Source: Eudromia elegans
Taxonomy: Eukaryota; Chordata; Aves; Tinamiformes; Tinamidae
Length of the DNA stretch: 64,000 nt
NCBI GenBank assembly: GCA_003342815.1
Contig: PTEX01000015.1
Span: 2,422,461 to 2,486,460, forward strand
Reading direction: 5' to 3'
The translations under genes were made by a program, and so were the position numbers. The notes beneath the pieces are model-generated. The model had not been told where the DNA came from. It saw only the letters and a list, made by a program, of their open reading frames with translations, and did no database searches. Below, piece by piece: positions 37,086 through 50,100 of this stretch. Position 1 is the first letter of the stretch. The number at the start of each line of letters is the position of its first letter.

Positions 37086-40000
37086 TTTCCTGATGGTGTT
37101 GTTTTTGTTTTGTATGTGCAAGGAATGCAGAATAGATCATGCCTATGGTCTATCCTGCAAAACAGGCAAAACCGTCAGCGCTTTGCTATGATGTGCATGG
37201 ATTTTTGAGGGAGTCCTGTACATCTCTGGCGCTAATAATAACCGGCCTTCCCTCCTCCTTAGAATCAGACGGACAGTGCAAAACACAAGCCAAACATAAC
37301 ATGTTAACCACAGTCATGGAAAAATTTAGGAAATTCCTGAATGAGGATAGACAGTGATTTTATTAAAGTTGTCTCTACTGTTGATGTCCACTGTTGTTGG
37401 AAGGCTTTTCCCATAAACTTTGAGGAATTGTTTGAACTGAAAATAACATTTAAGAAGTTCATATATTTTTTGATAGACAAGCAAATATCTTCTACATAAA
37501 GACTTCCACATGAGCCTTGAAAGTAACTTCTGTGCTCATTGTGATGGGTAACTAAGCCCCTTCCATACTTACACAGAAAATAAAGCACTAGCTAGATATA
37601 CTGCTTTCATTTTTCACTGTAATCTGCATTATAGTGAGTGAATTGATTAAACTAGTTATATTGTAATTACAAGCTAGTACTAGCTCCACTTCTGTCAATA
37701 AAGTGTCAGGCAGATTCATGGGCTTTCCTAAATTCTAGGGAAATAAATGAATTAATTTCCATTCACTCCTACTGATTTTGGTTCAGGTTGCCATTTCTTC
37801 TACATTAAGTATTAATGAGAAATTTGCTACTGATCATGAAATAACTGATTTCATATTTCCAGGTGAGATGGCCTTTTGTCATTCAAAAAAACATTAGGAT
37901 TGACGATATGGATTTTAATCCATGTTAACAAATCCAGTGCAACACTGACTAGCTAATAAACTTCATTCAAGGTTGTCTGCATTCAGCCTGAACTGAAAAA
38001 GCCTGCCTCCTCCCAGGGCAGTCTTACTCTGTGATTACGTAAGGTCTCGCCTCCTCACTCAGGCTAACAGGATCCCCGGGTATCATCCCCATCTCCTGCT
38101 CCTCATTACTCACAGCAGGTTTCTTCACACGTTGCCAGCCACTGAAGATGCATCTACCAATCACAATCCAATACGTCCAGACTCTGAAATGTATCAGCAC
38201 TCTCTGGTCACAAGATTTGGTAATTATGTCCTAAAAATTTTAGGGATGTTGTACTTGATTTTCTAGTAACATCTCACTAATAAATTATAACAGTCCCTGT
38301 TCAGATTCCTACCATCTCAGTCCATATTCTCAGGAATTTCCCTATGTTATCCACAGGAATAATACCTTATACCAAACTAGTTTGGTCACAAGTGAATGCT
38401 CTAAGCCACATTCTACTAAGTCTTACTGCTGAAATTCTCAGTGGTGTAAATCCCCAAATCACCCCTAGCTGAATAATCAAGACATTAAGTCAATGCAGTG
38501 TGTCCACCAGAGTGCAGGAGAGATACATTCTATTACTGTTGTGGGAATAGCATAAATATAGAAGGCTGTTCTGTCTATAGGCCAGTCATCTATCACCGAG
38601 TGCAAAGTATTTCATTACTATTACTTTTAATCTCTAAGTATGCCAGGCTGCTCTCGAGGAATGTAGGATTCTATCCTAAACACATTTACTCCCTCTGAGG
38701 ATGAAGTTCTTCTTAGGCAAATATTAGTCATCAGGGCAGGAAAGTCAGTGAAAAGTAGATGATAAGTAAACACAGGAAGACTTTGTGGGGAAAAAGAAAA
38801 TGCAGGGCTGTAAAACAGGAATTCAATCTGTTATGCACAAAGAATTCGTGATGGAAGGTCTGAGGTAAGGAATATGCCAGGATAGTAGTACTCTCTCACG
38901 TCAGGCAGACTGACAGCAGCTTATTTTAAGGAACCTATAAAGATGTAGCTCTAGCTCTGCTGGCAGAGGAGTATCTGTAGAGGCAGTCATGAAATCCTCA
39001 GTGAAGACTTCATTTGAAGACTAAATAAGCACTGCTATGCCAAGCTTTTAAGATGGCATTCAGACCAATGCAAAGAGGCAAAAAGAAGTCTGTGCACCAC
39101 TTGGGTCCCAGATAAGTACAACATGAAGAGCTTCGCCTTCACACATGGAGGTTAATGTCAGGCTTAATAAGTATCCCTGAAAGAGCAATGCAGAAAATTC
39201 AAATAAAGTCCTTAAGAGAATTAATAGTAATGATCTAGGGAAAAGTGGAAATGAAAGGTCGGAATTCTAAATAATGTCATCAAGGAAAGAGATCAAGAGC
39301 AGCAAGAAAGTTGTTCGGTGATTATACATACCATCAGAGTCATTATCACACATGTTCCTGAAAGGGCAATTGCAATAAAGCTGCAAACTAGATGGATTTT
39401 ATGTTATTCTGTTAAATAATTCATCCATCTTATTTTTCAAAAACTACACATTTTATGCTATATGGAATTGCATGTGCTGTGCCAGAAATCTGCAGTCAGA
39501 GATTATAATGATTGTAATGATGGTTTGCAGGCATTATAACGTAATTACAAGAGATGCCTATTTGGAAAGATTATGGCAGAATGATACAGATGTCTTTCCA
39601 ACTGTATGGTGCAATTCTGTCTTCACTGTTGCAAGCACTCTGATAGTGATAAGGAGGGCAGTGAGAGGAGGATAAATAGCCTGGCCAAGCACGTAGTCTC
39701 ACTGGAGGGTGATGTCATATTTATTTCTCAGTAATACTTGAATAATAAACTTGAAGAATAAGTTTAAATTAGACTGCATAAGTCTAATTTTCATATCTGG
39801 CCACAAATTCTTCCAATATTTAATAAATGGGGTATTTGTAGACATTGTCTATACATCTATTCTTACAGAGCTTTCAGTGTAACAGATCTGTGAGAACTGG
39901 GTAGAACTGACCGGCTTAAGGATTGTCACCACATTCCATTTGAGATGAAATGCAAATAGGCTTTTTCCCTACACTCCTCCCTTTTAAATGTCCCCTGCCA

Positions 40001-43000
40001 AAGACCTTTTGATGGGCGTTTCTGAAGGGCATTAGCCAATAAGGGCCGTATCCTGCTATTGGTAGCAAATTGTCTTGCTTGTTTGTTGGGGGTCTGTGGA
40101 AACCTCAGATTCAAGTAAAGATTCCGTGTGTGCCAGATTGTCTGGGATATGAGCTGTGGCACGCATAAGCATTTGAGCACAGAACTGCCACTGAGCAAGC
40201 GTGAGCTGAACGCTGTCCCCTGCAGAGCAGCACAGGGCAGAAGCAAGGGGCAGAAGCAAGAGGTGATGCTCCTAACTTGGGCATCCCAGGGCAGGGAGGC
40301 CGTGAAGAGACCAGGGAAGGAGATGCCGCTTCACAGCATCGTTCTGCAGAGTCTAAAGAGGAATAGTGCTGGCAGCTGCTGAAGTCAGTGCTATGTTGCT
40401 GCACTAAGTGCTGTGATAGTCTGAGAAAATGTCCTTATATTTGTCCAGGTTGTACAGATGTGCACTGTCCTTGCACTGTTGAACTCAATTGGTAGTGCTG
40501 CCTTTACTGATGCAAAGAGTTCCTCTTTTGGATAGCCCTAGGCATCAACAACAGAGCCCATACAGATCTAGCCTGATGTACAAGGTAGCTATTTAGCTAA
40601 ACCTTTCATTTTGCTTGGTTGCAAACTCAACACCACAAGCTGAAGATGGTCGACAGTAAAGGATGCAGTGGATTCAAACCGATTGCCATAAGCTTTGCAT
40701 CAAGCCTATGAACATATCCTCCATATTTGTGGGCACTTTACCTCATAGAGATGAAAACCTTCTTGATTTTAAATACACTTTTACAAGGCCACATAGAAAA
40801 GTATCCCTAATAGACCCTCTGTGTATTCCCATTTTCTTTTTACAGAAACATGTCCTTGACTTGTGCCTGCTCACTCACTTTCAGTCTCAGTGAATTTTAA
40901 GTCTAATGAAAGCCCAGTTTGTTTTAATCCTGCTAGAGACTAAGTGTGGTTGCCAAACAGTTAGCACTGGCAGAATGATCCATTTCTATGGATGAGTAGC
41001 AGGAAGACAGTATTGGCATAGGGCCAATCCTGTCACTGTTTTGCATTCCTCTATGACAAAAGGCATTCAGATTAAGCGCTGCCTTCTGTTCCTTTTACTC
41101 CTTTTTCTTCTCTTCCGTAAGTGATGCAAAACATGATGGTTAATTTTTACCATGCAGGCCAAACATGAGTAAGGATGAAAGTGAGTCAGTGCCATTTGAA
41201 AGTCTAATGGAAGCACTTGTCCCTTTAAAATAATAAAAGGACCTTGTGAGTCAGTCCCACGAGCTCAATTTTGCCCCCTTCACTGTTCAGCACACATATT
41301 TGAAGGCAGTGCAGTCAGTTTATGTGAGACGTCTATTCCTTCAGTTGACAATATAGAGAACATCAGGTCTTTGTAATGGAAAGACATGGCAAGATGCTAA
41401 CTTGGAGTCTGGACATCGGGCGTGGGAGTGAGGGCAGAGTACTAGAACACTTCCTGCTGCTTAAAGGGCTGTTACATTTCGTGATGCATGGACTCTGGCC
41501 TGTCTGCGTTCCTGGGCTGTCAGACCAGCATCGTGCTCTTTCTGCAGTTTCTAAATGGCCTGGTAATTCTTGCATTACTGCCTGCCCAGCAGCAGTCCTA
41601 CTCTGGACCAAAAATCAGGGGAAGAACATTATTAATACAGAGCTTACAATTAGCCACGTAGCCGACATTGGCTATTAGACACAGTTCAGCTGAACTTTCC
41701 CTAAGCATCTAAGTTCGGTGTGAACGTCGTGTGTACCTCCTCTCTGCTTGATGCTGCCGTTCACTGGCGTGTCTGTCTCACAGAAATCTTTTCACAGTTA
41801 TGGTTGCTGCAGAACTGCGAGGAGCTGCTTGAACCCTTCTGCAGAGTGTTACAAGTGCATCTTCAATGCCATCCATGTTTTTGGGATAAGTTGTGCTATC
41901 CATTTCATCAGGAGTAGAATCAAAGTCTCATATACAGCAAGTAGGAAAGAGTGGTCTTTTGGAAATATTTGACAGGTTATAGGGAAATATTTTCATGTTT
42001 AACAAGAGTTTGATGTTTGTGTGTGTGAACAAGTCAGTTGTGTTTCTTTCACTCCTCTGTATCAACTTAGCCCAGCAGATTGCTGCAGGTCTGTCTTATA
42101 TGTGCCATGTTTCCACTAGCGTAAGCTGCATCTCTTTTATGAGGATTTACCAGCATAACACTATCTGCAGCATGTTCTTTATGCTGACTTAGAATACAGA
42201 ATCCTTTTATTTTGTCATCTTCTTGTAGTCTCCTTTATTCTTTAGTGATCACCTTCCATTCCTTGCCTAATGACTTGCAAAATCTATTCAATTACAGTAA
42301 TTAAAACACACTGTATGTGGAATGATGCACACCTTTAATTAATTACACAGCAAAGTCCCAGACAAACAAAAGCTTTACATCCTTGCATTAGAAGAAGCCA
42401 GAATGCTTTCTATTGCTCTGATTGTTTTTTTCACTCACACTTGTTGTTGATACACACAAAGCACTAAAGATTTCAGGCCTGCTATTCCTTGTGCTTTATT
42501 AAAATGATTGGCAGTGTTTAGATTAGTGTGTGAAGAGATGGCCGGAACAGACAGACAGTTACTGTCACTCTGACACCCCTGTAGCAGCAGCTGGGTGGCC
42601 GGGAAGGTTGTGTAGTCAGGACCAATAAAACAACCTGTCTTGCAGTGGGGTTTTAATATTGTCACACAGCAAAAGGTGGGGGGAGGTATATAGCAACTCA
42701 CCTCTTTTTTAATGGGATCTTTTATTTTCTGGTGAACCTTGAGGTATAAAATAAATTTCCTATGGGAAGTTTTGGAGTCGGTATTTCCTAATTTTAAACC
42801 AGTTCAACTGATAACAACATGGCAGATAGGTTGCTAGGATTGTATTTTCTCAGGTCACTGCCTGTTGTGTAACTGTGCTTTTGTGGTATACAGCTTTTTT
42901 TGCCTGTGTTATTATTTACTTTCTGACACAGGCTAAAATGAGGAAGCAATTAGTCTGATTGACACAAGCTGCAGGCTCTACAGTTCAGATCTGCGCCGTG

Positions 43001-43634
43001 CTCAGTACGTGTTTATTTATTCTCTGAATTTCAAAAGTGTAATTATATTACTGAGTATATTAGAGATCTCAAGCATGCATTAGTTACTTTGCAGTAATTT
43101 CAGCAGAGTGGAGAACCTTATGTGCTTTATTTAAGCTTCAGGACTTACAGTGAAACCTAATATAATCAACTTTCACAGTGTGGAAAGCAGTCCTTGCTCT
43201 ACAATAGCATTTCCCTTTGCCTGACTTCTATTCTAGCTACAGGCCATTAAAAGTGTCATGGTTCAGCCCTGCCTAGGTATGCAGTATTATTGCCTTCATT
43301 CTCCGTTCTCATCTTAGCAAAAACTTTACTAAAAATGGCTTCTTTTTTTTTCTGTTGTGGGTAGCAAAAGCTCCAAAGAGATGTTTAGCACCATATATAG
43401 ACGAGATTCACCAGAGCATGTCTTGTGGTTGGGCTGCATGGAGATGAGTTGGTCTATGATTCACTTACCAGGAGAAATAAATACATCTTATTCCCTTAAT
43501 AAAAAAGACTCACATCAGACGCACTTACATTCTTACGTGTTTGGGAAGCTTCAAAACATGAAGGGTGCCAAGCACACTTGCACCGGTGCCCAGGGTAGTT
43601 TTCTAACCAGAACATTGTTTATTTTGTTTTACAG
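37086..43634. other. 3' end of KCNB2 intron with splice acceptor
   Basis: This AT-rich stretch ends in a T-rich tract and ACAG at 43631-43634, a good splice acceptor for the last KCNB2 exon. A perfect hairpin with 10-bp arms (AAATTAGACT, loop GCATA, AGTCTAATTT) lies at 39766-39790. The block 42225-42400 has several TAATTA-type motifs and could be a conserved element, but this is only a guess. A plus-strand frame at 43357-43719 overlaps the exon in another frame and is spurious. No other gene is seen. Confidence 0.6.
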
Positions 43635-45803
43635 ATTTTGGCCATCGTATCCATTCTGTTCATCGTACTGTCCACTATCGCGTTGTCTCTTAACACCCTG
43701 CCAGAGCTGCAAGAAATAGATGAATTTGGGCAGCCCAATGACAACCCTCAGCTCGCGCACGTTGAAGCCGTGTGCATTGCGTGGTTTACCATGGAGTACC
43801 TTTTGCGGTTTCTGTCCTCACCAAATAAGTGGAAGTTCTTTAAAGGCCCACTAAATGTTATTGATTTACTGGCCATTTTGCCATACTACGTCACTATTTT
43901 CCTCACCGAGTCCAATAAAAGTGTACTGCAGTTCCAGAACGTCAGGCGTGTGGTTCAGATATTTCGCATTATGAGGATACTGAGGATTCTTAAACTCGCC
44001 AGACATTCAACGGGCCTTCAGTCTTTAGGCTTTACCCTCAGACGGAGCTACAATGAGTTGGGCTTGTTGATATTATTTTTAGCCATGGGAATAATGATAT
44101 TTTCAAGTCTTGTGTTCTTTGCTGAAAAGGACGAGGATGCTACAAAGTTTACCAGTATCCCTGCATCGTTTTGGTGGGCAACGATCACTATGACTACAGT
44201 AGGATACGGTGACATTTATCCTAAGACTTTATTAGGTAAAATAGTTGGCGGACTATGCTGTATTGCTGGAGTGCTGGTCATAGCTCTGCCCATACCAATT
44301 ATTGTGAATAATTTCTCCGAGTTTTACAAGGAGCAGAAGCGACAGGAGAAGGCGATTAAAAGGAGAGAAGCACTAGAGCGAGCTAAAAGAAATGGCAGCA
44401 TTGTCTCCATGAACCTGAAGGACGCCTTTGCGCGCAGTATGGAAATGATTGATGTAGCGGTGGACTCAGGTAAGCCTGAAGAAGCAGCCAATGCCAAGGA
44501 GGCCCCCGATGACAACCACCTGTCCCCGAGCCGGTGGAAATGGGCCAGGCGGACAATGTCTGAAACGAGCTCGAACAAGTCGTACGAGAACAAGTACCAA
44601 GAGGTCAGTCAGCAAGACTCTCACGAGCAACTGAACAACGCGGCAGCATCCTCCAGCCCGCAGCACCTGAGCGCCCAAAAGCTGGAGATGCTGTATAATG
44701 AAATCACTAAAACTCAGTCGCAGCCTAATCTGAACGCTGGTTACCAAGACCAGTCAGCAAAACCACCTGTATATGAAGAGGAAATAGAAATGGAGGAAGT
44801 TGCGGGTCAGAGGGATCCGTTGCCGGCTGGGCCTAGCGACGTAGTCACAGACATGAGAAGCACGTCTAGTATTGACAGCTTTGCCAGCTGTGCGACGGAC
44901 TTCACAGAGACAGAGCGCTCCCCGCTCTCTCTGTTCCCTGGCTCTCACCACTTGCAGATGAGATTTCCATCGGATTCTGTTAACCTAGAAGACAACCAAA
45001 GAGTAAAAAGTTCTCAGTTTATACCATTCACAAAAGATAAAATGTTCTCTCCGACTGATATCACCTTTGACTATAATCCAATTGGCAGAGCCGTAATCGG
45101 CGACGGCAGCGGATCCCAAAGCGTCTTGCACAGCCACTTGCATTTCGACACCAACACGGAAAGCCCCAAAAGTTCTCTGAAGGGCAGCAATCCTTTAAAA
45201 TCCCGATCCCTGAAGGTGAACTTTAAAGAGAGCAGAGGGGGTGCCCCGCAGACGCCGCCGAGCACGGCGAGGCCGCTGCCGGTGACGGCGGCAGCAGACT
45301 TGGCGCCGTCCACGCCGCAGCACATCAGCACCATTCTCCTGGAAGAGAACTCCCCCCAGGGCGAACGGCCCTTGCTCGGTGCCGATGCGGCCGGGCCGGG
45401 CCTGGGACCTGCCAGGAAATCATCCCCTCTGTTTCCCAAACCAAAGGGTTTCACCTTCCCTTCCAAAGAGAGAAGGAGCTTCACTGAAATAGACACTGGA
45501 GAGGAAGAAGAGTTTATGGAGGTACGTGGTACAAAACAGGAAAAGCACCAGGATGCCAAGACAAATTGCTATGGAGATCAACGCAGCGGTGGCAGCCGCG
45601 CAGCAGAGGAGCCCCGGCTCAGCTCGTCCTCCCCCAAAAGCATGGGTCACAACTGTACTCAAGACATTTACCATGCGGTGGGCGAGGTGAAGAAGGACAG
45701 TAACCAAGAAGGCTACAGAATGGAAAACCACTTGTTTGCCCCAGAAATTCATTCAAATCCTGGAGAAACTGGGTACTGTCCGACACGTGAAACTAGCATG
45801 TGA
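43635..45803 (+). CDS. KCNB2: KCNB2 (Kv2.2) last coding exon, partial protein
   Basis: This exon encodes about 722 residues of a Shab-family voltage-gated potassium channel, a delayed rectifier of neuronal and other excitable membranes. It begins in frame at ATT after the acceptor ACAG, inside transmembrane segment S1 ([19 protein letters not shown]), so the T1 tetramerisation domain lies upstream of the window. Fragment residues: S2 about 41-62, S3 about 73-90, S4 voltage sensor about 103-124 with repeated arginines ([17 protein letters not shown]), S5 about 141-162, pore with filter TTVGYGD at 187-193 (44193-44213), S6 about 200-228 with the PIP bend. The long cytoplasmic tail includes [13 protein letters not shown] (44865-44903), the Kv2 clustering motif that binds VAP proteins at ER-plasma membrane junctions. 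It ends in ETSM before TGA. The tail sequence fits Kv2.2 better than Kv2.1. The reading frame is intact. Confidence 0.97.
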   Translation: MLAIVSILFIVLSTIALSLNTLPELQEIDEFGQPNDNPQLAHVEAVCIAWFTMEYLLRFLSSPNKWKFFKGPLNVIDLLAILPYYVTIFLTESNKSVLQFQNVRRVVQIFRIMRILRILKLARHSTGLQSLGFTLRRSYNELGLLILFLAMGIMIFSSLVFFAEKDEDATKFTSIPASFWWATITMTTVGYGDIYPKTLLGKIVGGLCCIAGVLVIALPIPIIVNNFSEFYKEQKRQEKAIKRREALERAKRNGSIVSMNLKDAFARSMEMIDVAVDSGKPEEAANAKEAPDDNHLSPSRWKWARRTMSETSSNKSYENKYQEVSQQDSHEQLNNAAASSSPQHLSAQKLEMLYNEITKTQSQPNLNAGYQDQSAKPPVYEEEIEMEEVAGQRDPLPAGPSDVVTDMRSTSSIDSFASCATDFTETERSPLSLFPGSHHLQMRFPSDSVNLEDNQRVKSSQFIPFTKDKMFSPTDITFDYNPIGRAVIGDGSGSQSVLHSHLHFDTNTESPKSSLKGSNPLKSRSLKVNFKESRGGAPQTPPSTARPLPVTAAADLAPSTPQHISTILLEENSPQGERPLLGADAAGPGLGPARKSSPLFPKPKGFTFPSKERRSFTEIDTGEEEEFMEVRGTKQEKHQDAKTNCYGDQRSGGSRAAEEPRLSSSSPKSMGHNCTQDIYHAVGEVKKDSNQEGYRMENHLFAPEIHSNPGETGYCPTRETSM

Positions 45804-46060
45804 CTAGTTAAAAAAGCAATAAAAATACTCTTTCTTAAGCCAGAGTTAGCAATGCCTATGAACTAAAATGTGGGAAGCCTCAAAAAAAAAAGTGCATAAA
45901 ATATTATTTTTGCATGGCATGAAGAGTTTTAGTTTAAATACTGTTTAATTTAAAAAGACTGCTTTTTGTAACAAATCTTAAAAAAAAAACAGAAAAAAAA
46001 AAAAGATTCAAGAACAGTGAATAAAATAAAGAGAGCTCTATTAGGAGCCCGGGTTCTGCA
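45804..46060 (+). other. KCNB2: KCNB2 proximal 3' UTR with candidate poly(A) signals
   Basis: AATAAA occurs at 45818-45823, only 15 bases past the stop, which is probably too close to be the main site. Two overlapping AATAAA hexamers at 46020-46030 are followed by T-rich sequence near 46110-46135 and make a better candidate for a short 3' end. Further AATAAA motifs lie far downstream (for example 49857-49862 and near 52455 and 52685), so a much longer UTR is possible. Confidence 0.5.
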
Positions 46061-46944
46061 ACATCTGACATTTTTGATCCTTTCACTTACGATTGTAGAC
46101 AGATTTTGAACTCTTTTAACCTTTTTTTTTTGGGTTTCTTGGTTACGATGAGTTTTAGAATTTGCACATGAAAGGATGAAATGTCAATGCATGCATTCAT
46201 AACGACGTGAAACAAGGTGCTTTGAGCCTGCAAAATGCATATATTTGTAAATAGTGTGGGGTTGGGGGGAAAGCTACTGCTAACAAGGATTTATGGAAAA
46301 AAGTTTCCTGGGACACAGGTAATTCCTTCACAGCGCGCTGCCTGGAGGTTTTGTACAGACTTATGTTGCAAAATTGCAACTTCTACTTAAAGCATCTCAC
46401 ATATCTTGCTTTCTGTTAAAAAGCTCATGGATATATCTGTTAATTAAGGGACTACAGTACTTAAATTTATCTGTGCTGTAAATCATAGTAGGATTTTTTT
46501 TTCTTTGCATAACTTTACTAATTGCGTTTGTCAGTTTAATTAATGGTCCTGCGAGGAAAAGCAAAGATTTAATGACCAGAACTTGAAGCATTTGATATTT
46601 TTATAGAATACTGCCAACATTTCATAATAAGAAAAAATTGTCGCATTTTAAATACATAAAGATCAGACTCATTTCTGTGGCCATAAAGAGTGCCAAATGG
46701 CTATATAGGCAAGTTTTAAAGTTCTCTCTCTTTTAATGTGTTTCCTTCAACTTGACATTGAAAGAAATATTCCCCGTATGTTTTTTTCCAATGACTTAAC
46801 AATGTTTGTTTCTACACGAGGTTTGTGCGCACTCCTTCCCCTCTAGCTGTAAATCCCCTTTTCTTTACATCCAGGAGCATATGTCAATAGTGACAGTGCT
46901 GCTGTAGCCGTTATGGTGTAAGGACATGAAAGGGGCAAGCCTTT
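46061..46944 (+). other. possible distal KCNB2 3' UTR
   Basis: This is AT-rich sequence with no repeats and no gene-like frame. It may belong to a long 3' UTR or be intergenic. No feature in the sequence decides between the two; transcript data would. Confidence 0.35.
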
Positions 46945-47130
46945 GCCAGGAGAGATAATACCTTTTATTATCACAACGGGAGTAGTTGGAAAAAAACAGA
47001 CAGCCCTTCAGGCACATGGTAAGTCTTGCCCCAAGTCTCCAGTGCCCAGAAGCTTGTCTGTATTTTTCAGCTCAAAGATTTGGTCTGGTAGAAGGTACTA
47101 CCTGACTCAACCTTGCTTCAGTCCTTATTC
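46945..47130. repeat. old palindromic repeat, copy B (two arms)
   Basis: The left arm holds AGATAATACCTTTTATTATC and GTTGGAAAAAAACAGAC. The right arm holds CAGAAGCTTGTCTGT, GGTCTGGTAGAAGGTACTACC and a C-rich end. The reverse complement of the left arm (GATAATAAAAGGTATTATCT) matches the core of copy A near 1657-1675, and the right arm matches copy A in the direct orientation. The element is therefore a degenerate inverted repeat about 180 bp long, the form expected of a short non-autonomous palindromic element. It carries no coding capacity. Family name not assigned. Confidence 0.5.
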
Positions 47131-50100
47131 CAAGCTATCCCAAAAGCTGAGGCCATTCCATCCTTGACTTTGTGCAGGAGGAATACTCAAATATAGTTTT
47201 TTTCCACAGTTCTGTGGAAGAAAGATGTTGAACCAAAGCTTTCAGTATGAGGGACCCATCTAACCACTAACAAAACTATTATGTTTTTACTCAGCACCAA
47301 TAGCTTCCTATGCTATAATATAAAAAAACTCCTATACAACTTTTTTAAAAAAAAAAATTCTTGACTCATAAATGATTTATCCAATTCATTTTCCCAGTGA
47401 TAGACAAAAGTATGCGCCTACATGGGCATGCCCCATAAACCGACCTTTCTTTTAGAAAACCAGAATATATATGCATGTTTTTACTGTCCTCTGGCTTCTG
47501 TCAAAATTGGGCACTCCCTTGCAACACCTTTGTCAGAGCGGTAGTCCAGGCTGATGGCCAGGGATTGAGAGGCTCCTGAGGGGCTCCGAAATTCTCATAT
47601 CAGTTTCCCCGGCTCCACAGGCGTCCTGCCTCCCCGTGCACAAAACGAAGCAAATGCCACATGCAGATGAGAACTGTAATGAGCAGTGTGGAGGCTGCAA
47701 GACAGCAGTAACAGAAGCCTTAGAAACGCTTTAGACCGACACGAGGTTTATAGCACCAGGTCTCTGCTCCCCACAGGGGACCTGTGCTAATTTCCACTTA
47801 CCTGTCATTTTCTGTCACTGAAATTAGTTAAAACACAGGCACATTGAATGTAAAAGAGCATTTATTTTATAGCAATATTGACTTCTGCTTGAAATGGCAG
47901 GGCTGATTCCACAGACATTGCTCAAGTCTGGCCCATAGAAAATAAGCAAGTATGAGAAGCCCCAGAACGTGGAGTCCAGTGGCTGGACCAAATCATGAGC
48001 ACAACAAAATCCCTCAGCCTAAAAAAAGAGAGATTGTTTTCTAAGGGGAGTTTTTTGTTCCAAAGTGACACTTAGATGACTCTCTTTAGTTGTCTCAAAC
48101 ATTGGAAGTATAAGGTTATTTCTTCAGATGTCTGGTCATTAATTCTCTAAATAAATAAATGTTGTCCTTAGTTGCAATTTATTGCAACATGTTACTACCT
48201 ACAAGGTTATCTTTGATTATCTTTGACATTTTGCTTAACGTTTTGCAACCATGTTACATCTCACTGTTCGAAAACTTGTCTTGAGTATTTTATAGTCATT
48301 ATTCTTCCATATTGGTTTTTACTTTTTCTTGCTAGATATTTTCAGTGATTCAAACTAAATGCCAGTGAATTTTTATATGCCTAAAGTGTTGGTCTGTATT
48401 TTCTATGTGCAGTTTTATGAAAACACATGGGCCTATTTGATCTGCCTTTACATCCTAGTGAACTAATGAAGACCAAATAAAGCCCAAATGGAACTTGATC
48501 CTATACTCTGGATCCCTAGCAAACTCCCATTGAAGATAACTGTGTTGTTCTGGCAAGGCTGAGGTTTGTATCCTCTTCCTGCTATGTGCTTAGCTGACCC
48601 CTGCACTTTCTAGAAGCCTTCTCAGATCTGTGGCACTTGGTGGAAGGGCAGAGGTCCAGCCATAGGGAGCTCATTACCAGAGCAGGGATTTGACTCTTAA
48701 AGCTCTCAAGTTGGATCAGGGCTTCTGGCAAACCTGATTCTGCCCCATTGAAACCACTGCAAATTCAGCAGACGTAAAATCAAAACCTCAGTCCTTGTGC
48801 AGACAAATTCCTCAGATGGGAGTTTGCCACAAATTGGTACTGAATGAAAGGTAAATGAGGACAGCAAGACTTTCTCCCCATAAAGCCAACAGGAGCTTTA
48901 ACTATATTAGTCAGGTAAGTGAAGACCAAACCCTTATTGACTGCCCTATTTTAAGTGGTTTCAGAGATGCGTAGGTATTTTGAAACTGTACAAGCAAAAA
49001 AGAAAAAAAGTGTCATTTTCATTATTAATACATCCTGTAATTTTAGAAATCTTGGGAGCTGAAGCATAGAACTTTACAACTTCTTTTGTTACAGTTTGCT
49101 TTGTTACATAGTTTTGACTATGCTCAATCACAGGTTTGGATATCTGATGCTTCCAGTCTTCGCTCCTGATTCATTCCTGCTTCACTCCTGAACATGCAAA
49201 ACCCCTAATCAAATATTCACTTGAAGAGAGGTGCAGGACTTTTACCCCAATATTGCCTATAAAAGAAGTGCAGACCAGAATAACTTTTTTTCATCATGAA
49301 TTTGAATTGCTATGTAGTAAATCACGCAAAACTAAACAAAATCTTTTTTTCTAAAATCTCCAAGCCATTTCAGACTTCACCTAATCACCGCAGGAAGCAA
49401 AGACTTTTTTTAGGTTCTGGAGCCAGTCTCCAAGACTTCTGGAATTTCACAGCAACTTAGGGAGTCTTAAGATGAAGTAACTCCCCTGCGCACCCGAGAG
49501 GAATCTGATTCTTTATATCACTGGAAAATGAAGATTGTTCAGGGAGATAACTTTGAAATTAAACAATCTATTTTTTATATTTTATACTAACTGCAGAATC
49601 CTGAATCAAAGGTTCAGTTAATTTTCAGTGATGAAACCAAATGTACACATTTAAACAATTTTCACGTGGTAATCAAGAGACTTTTTGAATACTCACATTA
49701 ATCCACATAGAGGGTGGGAGGGAATCATGTATCGCACAAACTGCAAAGTAAGTACATTCAGGAAAGCTGTTTACAGGGGAATCATGTAATGTAAAGAATG
49801 TAACATGGAGTAGGAAGTTATTGCACTACAAAATTTATATAAAGTACACTTTTTAAAATAAAAACACAAAAGGCCTTTTAATGCTTCATTGTCTACAACC
49901 TAGGAGCCTCTGCGCGAATGCAGCAATCTAATGCACTGTGTCCTCACTTCAAAATTGGTTCCAAAATCCAAACACTAATGATAGTGAAGAGGTGATATCT
50001 GATCCAATACTAGAGCAACTGACTTGAAGAGCTGTTTCTTTTTAATACAGTATTACACAAACAAAAGCGCATATAGAAAATGGTGGTTTTGCCCATAACA

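Noticed and set aside
43357-43719. Plus-strand frame overlapping the start of the KCNB2 exon
   Set aside because: It is in a different frame from the channel and crosses the splice acceptor; only the last part overlaps exon sequence.
44324-45752. Minus-strand open frames within the KCNB2 exon
   Set aside because: They are antisense shadows of a long, conserved coding exon.
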